Shown: piece after piece, positions 55,601 to 64,000 of the stretch
Position numbering within the stretch: the stretch's first letter is position 1
Layout: the number at the start of each line of letters is the position of its first letter
DNA from: Bursaphelenchus xylophilus
Lineage: Eukaryota; Nematoda; Chromadorea; Rhabditida; Aphelenchoididae
Direction of reading: 5' to 3'
Length of the DNA: 64,000 bases
Assembly (NCBI GenBank): GCA_904066235.2
Contig: CAJFCV020000006.1
Span: 7,874,001 to 7,938,000, forward strand
Notes under the pieces: model-generated
What the model saw: the letters and a program-made list of their open reading frames with translations, nothing else
Databases searched by the model: none
What the model was told of the DNA's origin: nothing
Position numbers and translations under genes: made by a program

Positions 55601-58493
55601 TTGTTTATTCCAGAAACACTTTTTATAGATAAAGTGAAGCTTGCGGGTATTAAACCATATGTCTTGAGGTCGTATAGACATCTTATCAGATGTTTTTAGT
55701 GCTTGAGATTACTTTTCTTGTTGCCTTGAGGAAGGGCTAGACCTGAGAGGTTTATCTTGCAAATAACTTGGAAAATAATAACAGAAATTTTTTTTTTTTT
55801 TTGAGATACAACGCTTCTGAACATGTTTGCTGTCATAATCTACTCGCAACACCCCTCACGACTAATTTCAAGGAGCGACCGTTTCATTGACTTAAGTTTG
55901 GTCCCTAAAAACATAATTTTTGTAAATCTTGATGCAATATTTTCCAAGCAACCTGCAAATTAAGCCTGTTCAGTCTTACTGACGCATCACAGGCCTTTTT
56001 GTTGAGATGAATGTCAATCTCTTGGCCAGTAAGCCCAGTTTAAATCTTGTATTTCCCCAACTTTTTACTTGGCTTTTCTTCTGAACCACGCTTTAGATAA
56101 AGTGTTGAATTTTTTGCCCTTGAAAACACCATTTATGTGGTAGTTAAGTAGTGATCTTATATTCAAATTATTAAATACCAGGTCTAATCTCTGGTGATGA
56201 CTATTATTATTTTCAGTCTGATATTTTTAATTCCCCAAATTTTATCTGAATATTTAAAGAGTAATCTTGTAAAGAGTAATATTTTAAATCCTATTCCGAG
56301 CCGGAATTTGCCATTTTTTGGGGGCTAATTAATTCGTTGTAACGCCAGGTGTGACGGGTAATTTAATTGTAATTCCAAAAATCCAAATGTTAATGCGTCC
56401 AAATTTAGCAAGTAATTCTTTTTGAGGGTTTCCTGCATAAATCACAATCCATTTAAGGTTACTTTAGTTATAATATCAAGTGTAATATCTACTACTTTGC
56501 CTCTTCTTATATCGAATTATGATGTAGGAACTGGACAAAGAACCTCAGGATCTTCTCAAGTTTCGCTCCGGTGGCGGGATGAATTATAAATTATTCGGCC
56601 AAACCAACTTCTTTAGGTTCTTTTGCCTTAAAAAGTGATACTTTACAGCTTTTATACATACTCTGCCCAAAAACACTCTCAATTTGTATTTCCAAGTATT
56701 TTATTTTCTCGTTAAGGCCTCGTTGAATGGGTAATCAGCTGAATCGGCTAATTGTAACTTACTTTTTAATTCTTTTAGGGCCTTCTTTAATATTTAATCT
56801 CCGTTTTTTAAATGGAAACTTTCCTTTTCTTCATTCTCTATTTATTTTACAGTAAACATTGGCTTTGTCCTCGAGACGTGGGCTCGTTATTCACTTAGGA
56901 AGTCATAAGTGGAGTTGCGAAGAGTCTTACAATTAATCCCGAATTAAATATTTTTAGAAAGCAGTACCTTTTTGAGTCCTAATTTTTGCCATTTACGGCA
57001 TTATTAATGCGAATGTAACTCCTTTAGTACACTCTATCCTCCACATGTTACAATATGCCCTTCAGTAGGCTAAATTCAAAAATGTGTTCAAATGTCTAAT
57101 TTGGTGTAATCTTGGCAATGAATCACGTTTTTTGGACCGCTGACGTCTTTTACATTTCCTGTAGATGGCGTTGCTCCAATTAACGTTTGGCTAACCCCAT
57201 CCGCCTGTTTTTAAGTTCAATTTCCCGGGTTTTACACCCAAAAATATAAATAAATTATAATTCCAACATTTGAGTGTGTGGCCATCAAAATCTACTCCTT
57301 TTTAGGTTTGTAATGAGTTCCCTGCGGGGTTGTATGTAGTGTAATTACCAAAAAAAGCATTGTTTATAGTCTAATTAAGGCGTGTTATGGTATCTGAGAT
57401 CATGTCATCTCCCCATTCGCGCTGTTTGTTGTGCATTTTTATACATAAATGGGCTGAATATTAGAACAGAACGGTCGGTTCTTACAGGGAGGTGGGCATA
57501 CAATCTTAATATCTATTTGAGTGTGTATTGTACTTGTATTGGATGTCATGCGGGCAGAAAAGGCTTCATTTTCGGTCGAAACCTTAGATATTTACGTCGG
57601 GTCTGTGGGAAGACTGTTTTGATATCCTCCAAGTCCAATAGATATCAGATTACCCCTGTAAATTGCAAATAAGGGACTGTTTGTTTACTGAGTGATACTG
57701 ATTTCTGGTTTATCCCAGTTTCAAGTGCATATTTTGGCTGTTGTTTCATTAAGATTAATACGAATATTTTCATCTGTGATTATCACCGGATATTCCAATT
57801 AATTTCCCTAGATTCTCCATGCTTCGAGGCTCTGTTGAATCCCAAACCTGGGCCTTTCTTGAACATCCGCTGGGCCAGGGATGGAAGAAATGATATACTC
57901 GGATTAAAAGGGGCCGAAGGCGTGAACCAGAGATTAGCACGGGTTTGCAAGCCAAGACAATTTACAGATTCCATTCTCTGCCTGATGCCCGGAGGCTGTG
58001 GGGGGATTTTAACATCTGAGAGGCGGAGATTACCGTGTTTGGTGGGATTCGGGATAAGAAAGGGATCGCCATTGTTGCGGCTCAGGCAGTAGTTGGGTGC
58101 CTTTCCCCATCTGCTCAAATTTCACAATTAAAGATTACATTACCACTTCAACAGACCTCTTAATCATCATTTCCATTTGTACTATCTGAAGAATGTTTGA
58201 TGTCTAAAATACTCTCTGTCTGCATGTTCAAAGTACAAATTAGTCCCCAATTAAGCTGAATTTCGGCTTCGTAACACAAACCGCTTCACAGTCATTGCAA
58301 AGTTTGTAGGTTGCGTGTTACACAATCCTATGGTACCTTAATGAAATATGTCCCAATACTCACTACTCGTATCGTGTTCGGGGCATATTTGCAGAACCTT
58401 TACTTGTTTCTTTTCCTAATATTCGTGGTATATTATGCATGAGTGGCATATGTCAGTTGGATTCTCTTGTTTCAATTAATTTTTGCAGATAAA
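52613..58493. other. Gene-poor region, 5.9 kb
   Basis: No supported gene. Motif copies at 53409, 53540 and 54408. The segment 57800-58120 is richer in G+C than its surroundings and open on both strands (85 and 111 codons) without domain support. An acceptor (tttttgcag, ending 58488) lies 5 bp before the next gene's ATG. Confidence 0.5.
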
Positions 58494-60401
58494 ATGGAGA
58501 TCGTAACCGAATCTCCGGCAGCAGAACAGCCCTTCGAAATGGGACAAGATGGCGATCTGGTGGTGCCGGAAAGACTGATCTCAGATTGGATTGAGATGGC
58601 TCTGTTGGGAATGATGATCACAATCGGAGCGCCTTTGAATGCGATGACTTTATTTAGGCTTGAAAGACAGCTAAGGAAACAGAAAAGTTCAGCGAGGACA
58701 AAGGTGAGGATGACATTATTCAGGAAGCTCGTGCATATTTATGAGGGACCTTTATGTCACTCATTACTCTTTGTTTATCAGCACTTTTACAATTACATCC
58801 TAATGATATTATACTTTCAGCAAGAGGCTGCCCGAACTTCCTTCACATGGCTAAAGATTCATTTGACGGTCATTGATCTGATTGTAATCCTAATCTATTG
58901 TCCATCTCATATTGGTTGGCTGATCAGTTACACTTGGAATGGCGGAGAGTTTATGTGTAAGGCAGTGCAGTATGCCTGGGACTTTTGTTTCCATTTAATG
59001 TCCTTTGGAGTTGTCGGAATTGCTGTGGATCGATTGCGGACGGTATATCGACTAATGCACATGGAAAAAAATGGACAGAGGTCGTCGATCCGACCGAACG
59101 ATCAGCTCCGATTTGTTAGAGTAAGTTTTTTTTATGTTTATGGTATAAAATTACATATTTATCTGACATTCTCCCCCATAAAAACATCCCCTTTCCCTTC
59201 TGCACGATGCATTTCCTCCCTCTCCAAGTTTTTTCTCATGAACCGTGCATTAGTATTAACCTTAGTCCTTATCGGCGTATCTTTCAGTGCCATCCAATTA
59301 TTTTATTTTCCCCGATTTTCTCGAATTTCTTTTAAACGCAACTTTCCAAACTTTTGGTGAGGAAAACGAGAATAAAAAGATAAATAATTAAGTAGTCGGG
59401 GCTCCGATTTCATTGAGGGGGAGGCCAAATTACAACATCACTTGTACTTTAACAAACTTTTAAAACCCAAGCGCTGTTTATGGCTGGCCACGCCAGTATC
59501 AAATTTAAAGATTAAAAAAATACATACTATAAGAAAATAAAATCAAAAAAAAAATCAAAAACATGGTCCGACGTGACATCCACAGGTAGTAATGCCGCAA
59601 TTTTCAGAGACTGATCATGTTTTGTTACATGGGCGCAGCCATGTTTTCGGTTCCCCAATGGTTTGTTTGGACGACTGTGGATATGAAAACTTGGAGTCAG
59701 TGTACTACAATCTGGCATAAACTCAGAGCTCTTCAATATTTACATAATCAGGAGATTGCTGTAAGTTTTTGACCCTATATTTGCGCAAAAATTATATTGT
59801 AGTAAGACTAATCGTGACTTTATTTTAGGAGAGTTATATTGGCGAGAGATTGTACACCATGTTCCATTTGTTGACCGTTTTCTGGTTCCCTTTTATCATC
59901 CTGTTCGTCGCCTATCTCTACATTGTTGTGTATCTATTTTGTTATTCATTGCGGCCATATTCAATATCAACGGGACCAGGGACTTTGTTCAGAATGGGAT
60001 CCGAAACTGACTCTAATTTGAAGTAAGTTGCGTTTACTTTTCAATCAAATAAAATTTAAATTTCATGATAATTTCTTAATTTCAGCCTCAACCTTTGGCA
60101 AAATGCCGGAACCCCTCCAAATTCGTGTCTGAATGGCTCCACCAAGACCAGCCTGACCACTACACCCACCCAAGCTCCTGCCTGGAGAACGGAGATGAGG
60201 TCGAAGATGTTTCGGACCACCGTCTACGTCATCGCCGCCTACCTCATCTGCTGGATGCCCTACAATGTCCTGGCCCTGGCCACTTTCTTCTCCGGCGAAC
60301 TCCAGATTCTGATCTCCATGCATCTGGAGCTGATCCGCGTCTGTGTTCTCCTCAACACCGTTCTCAATCCCTTCATCTACGGCTTCCGGGACAGCAATTA
60401 A
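58494..60401 (+). CDS. GnRH/AKH-receptor-like GPCR
   Basis: Five exons (58494-58703, 58821-59120, 59608-59760, 59829-60022, 60086-60401) encode 390 residues. The ATG follows a trans-splice-like acceptor (tttttgcag). TM1 ends GAPLNAMTLFRLERQLRK; TM2 is HLTVIDLIVILIYCPSHIGW; the WNGGEFMCKAVQYAWDF block at TM3 start has the conserved Cys; TM3 ends GIAVDRLRTVYRLM with DRL in place of DRY. The third cytoplasmic loop is long and polar. TM6 is YVIAAYLICWMPYNVL and TM7 ends LNTVLNPFIYGFRDSN, after which the protein stops. These blocks match the GnRH/AKH/corazonin receptor group, expanded in nematodes as gnrr genes. The near absence of a C-terminal tail recalls type I mammalian GnRH receptors, which desensitise slowly. 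The ligand is unknown. Poly(A) signal at 60547. Confidence 0.82.
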
Positions 60402-60749
60402 ATTGAAATATCAGAAGTTATTTAATAATCCGCGTCTTCCCACATATCAGATCCCTCTTCAAGCACTCTCTTTGATCTCAATTTGTATAATATTCGATAT
60501 CGAAACAGGTATTTTTGTTGTGCAGCCTTTCACTTGACGGAAAAACAATAAATTCTGGTGATATTACACTTTCGTTCGGATCGGAATAACCGTGTTTATG
60601 CACAAACATTGGACACGAACTAATATATCCGGAAGAATGGACGTCATCGGAGATTAAGGACACACGTTTCTCAAGCGTTGTTTACGGGAAACAAGGGCAG
60701 AGAATGGGGAAGAGATGACCGCATCCCGGATTAGAGTACGATGACATTC
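60402..60749. other. Space between two convergent genes
   Basis: It contains the GPCR's poly(A) signal (60547) and the enoyl-CoA hydratase 3' UTR. No repeat is seen. Confidence 0.4.
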
Positions 60750-61937
60750 TCAGATCTTGGACTTAATCCATTTGGGCCGTCGTTTCTCCACAAATGCCAG
60801 CATCCCCTCAACTCGATCTTTCTAAAATAAAGAAGATAAGGAACTCGATTAAAAAACAAGTCTTGTCCTACAAACCGAGCACGTCTAAGTACAAAACTGC
60901 TCGTAAAACGGATGCTGAAGGCAAGAAGGAGTGGCGACGGACCACCTGGGAAGCTGAATACCCGGCTAATCCCCTCCTTACCAGCCCCATTCCCGCCTGA
61001 TTCATCCGGCGCTCAAAGTGTAATCCCTCCTCCAACGACAACTCAAAAGCCTTGTTCGTCGATTCTTTGATGATTTTGACAACTTTGGGAGATTGAGCGG
61101 CTATCACTTCAGCCAATTTAATAGCCTCTGGCAGTAATCGGTCATGTGGAAGCACTTTCGAAACTAATGCAGCTGCTTTGGCTTCATTGGCATCGATGGA
61201 TTGGCCACTTAAAACCAACTGCATGGCCAAGGACTTGCCGACTGCGCGGGTCAGACGTTGGGTACCTCCCCAGCCGGGAACTGTGCCAACAAGGACCTCG
61301 GGCTGACCAAATCGGGCTTTCTCACTGGCCTGAAAAGAAATGCTAGCAGTCAGTAGGGAATAAAAGAAATGCTATCAGTCAGTAGGAAATGTTTCACCAA
61401 GTCAAAAAAAAAGGGTGCAGTCGCGCACAAAATTTCCAGCTGCGACTAGCTGCCCAAAGCGATGATGGGCGATTCCAAGTAGTAAGGGCTCGCCATTATT
61501 TTCACGACAGACTGATACTTTACTTTTAAAAGTTTAAAAGTCGAAACTTTCTGATTGCAGTAAAACTAATAACTTACTAAAATAATATCGCACATCATGG
61601 CCAACTCGCATCCTCCACCATAAGCAACTCCATTGACAGCGGCAATAACAGGTTTCCTAGCAGAATAAATCGTCCTTATATCAGGCTGGTCTTCTCCCAA
61701 AACTTCCTCCATTCCAATCTTGACAGCTTCTTTCAAATCAGCGCCAGCACTGAAAGCAGTTCCATTCCCAGTAATGACGGTGACATTAATCTTCTCATCG
61801 GCTTCGATCTCCCTGATCTTATCAGAGATCGCTCGAAGAAGTCCCTTGCTCAAGGCATTTAGTGCTTTAGGGCGATTCAACCTGATCAATCCGACGTTCT
61901 TCTCCCTTCCAACAACCTCATATTCAACAAGAGACAT
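60750..61937 (-). CDS. ECHS1: Enoyl-CoA hydratase (short-chain, ECHS1-like)
   Basis: Three exons (61937-61578, 61329-60982, 60821-60750) encode 259 residues. Crotonase-fold landmarks: RLNRPKALNALSKGL, the oxyanion-hole AFSAGADLKE, VAYGGGCELAMMCDI with the first catalytic Glu, FGQPEVLVGTVPGWGGTQR with the second, and the C-terminal helix VEGMLAFVEKRRPKW. The enzyme hydrates 2-trans-enoyl-CoA to L-3-hydroxyacyl-CoA in beta-oxidation and valine catabolism. The protein begins MSLVEYEVVGREKNVGLIRL, with no mitochondrial presequence, unlike usual ECHS1, so it may be cytosolic or peroxisomal, or an upstream exon is missing. The first intron carries a tandem duplication and a transposon-like element. 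It lies 141 bp downstream of the orphan gene on the same strand, a possible operon. Confidence 0.93.
61333..61390. repeat. Tandem duplication of a 29-bp unit
   Basis: Units 61333-61361 and 61362-61390 both read AAAAGAAATGCT[A]..CAGTCAGTAGG..AAT and differ at two positions. They lie in the first intron of the enoyl-CoA hydratase gene, directly next to the dispersed element. Confidence 0.7.
61389..61516. mobile_element. Short dispersed element, copy B
   Basis: It shares with the copy at 38412-38555 the blocks TCGCGCACAAAATTTCCAGC, AAAGCGATGATGGGCGATTC and the right end CATTATTTTCACGACAGACT. The left terminal repeat present in copy A is missing or was replaced by the tandem duplication. It lies in the enoyl-CoA hydratase intron. 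Confidence 0.65.
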
Positions 61938-62078
61938 TCCACCGAAGAATAGACGCGAAATAAAAACAAATCTGATTCCAAGGCACCGCCATCTGCACTA
62001 CATCTTTTATAGTGGCAATGAGTGTTCGAACAGATGATTTTATCTTTATTTACAACAAAAGAGCGAAGTTCTAGGTAT

Positions 62079-63429
62079 CTATTCTATCCGTACAAATACA
62101 ATATTATACTGGGTGACCTCTTTCCTAAACCCGTTTAAAAGCCAGCTCTCCTTCGGACGTCTTCGGGCATCTTTCTCAAATTTAACCACGTTTAAATTAT
62201 TCATATTATCCAAGTAAAGGTTAATCTCCCAAAGAATATCTTCCACTTCTTTCTGCCAGATTGAAGATCGTGTTGATAAGGATTGCAGAGAATAACTTAG
62301 GGATTCCACTTGATTGTTGTTAATAAATCGAATTATTTCCTCGCCAAATTCCTTCACACCTTCCAATTCAACTTCAACGAGATGTAACGGAATATGGGCC
62401 TCAGTGAAATGCATCGAAATAAATTTTGAGTCGAATCCAAGCCTCCAGGATACAAAAGGATTCAAGACAAATTTGAAACGCCCCTAAAAATAAATACTAA
62501 AAAATCAAATAGAAACTTACTTTATCATCTAATTCAATTGAAACTTTTCGTTTTACCATACAATCGTCGGAAATACATAAACCTTCTTCGGATGCAGTTC
62601 TAAGTACCAGAATATCAGATTTGTGCACCTTCTCTCTAAACCTTGAATCAAAAACATTCAAAAAGACTTACAATATCGTTCGATGCACCAAATGCGGTAA
62701 TTTTTTAAACTTCCGGAACACAAATGAATGCTTTCTGCAGATTTCATTCCTCTGGCATGGCGAACATCCGAACTCGTAGCTGTATTCTTCAAATATATTG
62801 GTAGCAATTGACGAAAATACTCTTTGGAATTTCCTGGAAAAGATGTCACTGTAATGCGAGCCAAAATCTTTAATACAAAAATAATAAATTATCTTACTCA
62901 TCTGAAATAATATTCTTCCGGATTTCCCGGATTACCAAACGATCCTTTATCTCTCTTTTCCAGAGGAAATCGTCGATAATGGTTCTCTGAAGAGTCTCCA
63001 AACCAATATCTTCTTCACAAAACCGCATAAACCTGCTTTCCCGGATCTCAATGAGACCTCTGATTATAAACATCCGTTCAAAGAAGTGAGAATCTGCAGC
63101 TAATGAGACCTCAGATTGAAGAATGGTTCTCCATCGTCGATGAGTTAGAATTTCGTCGAGGCTATCAAAGAAATCCTTGACGAGATAATCGAGAACACTA
63201 GCTCGAAATGCTCCAATTAGACCTCCAGTTTCTTCATTTCGACCAATGAAAATCCGACATTTATCCCAAAATTCGGATGGAAAATAACAAACATGCTGTG
63301 GTTTCACGTTGAAAACCCCAAAAGAATGGCGAATCACTTGACTAGAGTAGAGAACTGAAAGATAAAACAAATAAAACTGATTTACTTACCAAATTCTTCA
63401 AGACATTGGACTAAATTCATGTCTGACAT
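62079..63429 (-). CDS. Orphan 399-residue protein
   Basis: Five exons (63429-63390, 63354-62898, 62848-62672, 62641-62521, 62483-62079) encode 399 residues in one frame. The third exon must begin at 62848: an earlier acceptor would meet a stop. No signal peptide or membrane span. The N-terminal half is alpha-rich with many acidic and aromatic residues (VKDFFDSLDEILTHRRW, RTIIDDFLWKREIKDRL). A Cys-containing stretch (FGCSPCQRNEIC) sits mid-protein. The C-terminal half contains strand-like LVEVELEGVKEFGEEI and SWRLGFDSKFISMHFTEA, reminiscent of the C-terminal part of large nematode F-box (FTH) families, but I see no F-box. The function cannot be named. A minus-strand aataaa lies near 62046. It may be the first gene of an operon with the enoyl-CoA hydratase. 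Confidence 0.7.
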
Positions 63430-63783
63430 TATGGATAAATATTCTGAAATCGGTTACATACAATTGAGCCATTGAAACTACATAATTCCGTTGAGAAGAA
63501 GTAAATTCCGAAAAAATTTGCGAAATTTACTAAAAATTTTCTTCGATATATTTTCGTCCCACAGCGAAAATTCCTGAACCTCTTGGCATTCTGTTTTTGC
63601 GCAAAAAATCAACTTTGAGCTATGATGGATTTTACTGCCGGCGTTTTCCTAAAATTAGATTAAACCTCGACTACTTGACCGATAATAAATTTTTTATTTC
63701 ATTAAATTTCTTATATTACAATAGCCAAACAAAAAGAGGATTATGATTCTCCGAGGCAAGCATTAACGATTTAAATTTGGAAT
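63430..63783. other. Intergenic region before the orphan gene
   Basis: This is upstream of the orphan gene and holds the 3' UTR of the PMP3-like gene (minus-strand aataaa near 63691). Nothing else is identifiable. Confidence 0.4.
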
Positions 63784-64000
63784 CTACTGGAAGAAGCAGT
63801 ACCACAAGGCGTGGATGACGGCGGGTAACCAGAAGATGAAGAGGAGAATGATGCTCACGATCACATGGATGTTACAGTCCGAGGCGTGGATGAAAACGGC
63901 CAGAGGCTGAAATTGAAAGGTAAAACTTTTAACTCTTCAGCTACAAACAAATGGAAACATAGTAAATAAACTTACTGGTAGGATAATACAAAGTATGAGT
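63784..64000 (-). CDS. PMP3/UPF0057 small membrane peptide (5' partial)
   Basis: The last exon (63906-63784) encodes [20 protein letters not shown], a polar turn and [14 protein letters not shown] with a stop at 63784-63786. The next exon upstream (from 63976) ends LILCIILP and runs off the right edge. The LAVF..C...V.I....F.LP..IHALW pattern is that of the PMP3/RCI2 family, tiny proteolipids with two membrane spans that act in the plasma membrane and, in plants and yeast, in ion homeostasis and cold or salt stress. Roughly 50 codons are visible, close to the whole protein. The intron is 69 bp. Confidence 0.85.

Noticed and set aside
57783..58118. Overlapping 111- and 85-codon frames on both strands
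   Set aside because: They follow local G+C content; neither has a domain or splice links.
1..64000. tRNA, rRNA, spliced-leader RNA or CRISPR arrays
   Set aside because: I looked for the tRNA B-box (GGTTCGAATCC type), SL1-like 5' ends and regularly spaced repeats and found none.

Overview
This is a stretch of an AT-rich nematode nuclear genome. The evidence is a two-exon cuticle collagen with a nematode-type N-terminal homology block, a tandem pair of Srsx-type chemoreceptors, short GT..AG introns (mostly 40-70 bp, acceptors of the ttttag/tttcag type), and AG acceptors placed just upstream of several start codons, as expected for spliced-leader trans-splicing. A rhabditid-type nematode is most likely. 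The species cannot be told from the sequence alone. Coordinates for spliced genes run from first to last coding base; exon joins were made by hand and checked for frame.

Layout. 1-6358 (+): 3' part of a TBC1D2-like Rab GAP whose frame continues into a long C-terminal region that looks like a beta-propeller plus tail. 6359-14813: gene-poor. 14814-15497 (-): small secreted protein, divergent from a DHRS4-like peroxisomal reductase (15973-16939, +). 17602-19647 (+): BTB protein with a C-terminal Cys cluster. 19958-21981 (+): STAR/KH RNA-binding protein, which converges on the mitochondrial replicative helicase Twinkle (22521-25434, -). 26179-28305 (-): two small unrecognised proteins. 28707-28886 (-): a 59-residue neuropeptide-like precursor. 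29361-30340 (-): cuticle collagen. 30729-31363 (-): a small secreted peptide gene with two alternative 3' terminal exons.

33428-42982 (+) is a dense block of plus-strand genes: a small membrane protein, Integrator subunit 14, a domesticated retroelement-type integrase without its catalytic acids, a four-TM protein, and two tandem Srsx GPCRs. 44779-47018 (+): quiescin sulfhydryl oxidase. 47019-58493 is an 11.5 kb stretch with no convincing gene but with two long-terminal-inverted-repeat elements and a recurrent GCCCTGAGG motif. 58494-60401 (+): a GnRH/AKH-receptor-like GPCR with almost no C-terminal tail. 60750-61937 (-): enoyl-CoA hydratase, possibly in an operon with an orphan 399-residue protein (62079-63429, -). 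63784-64000 (-): end of a PMP3/UPF0057 membrane peptide.

The genes do not form one pathway. Themes that recur are secretion and peptide signalling (two peptide precursors, three GPCRs, QSOX, collagen), organelle metabolism (Twinkle, DHRS4, enoyl-CoA hydratase) and small palindromic transposon-like elements sitting in introns or between genes. The best candidates for something undescribed are the catalytically dead integrase gene, the TBC/propeller fusion, and the two small secreted peptide genes.
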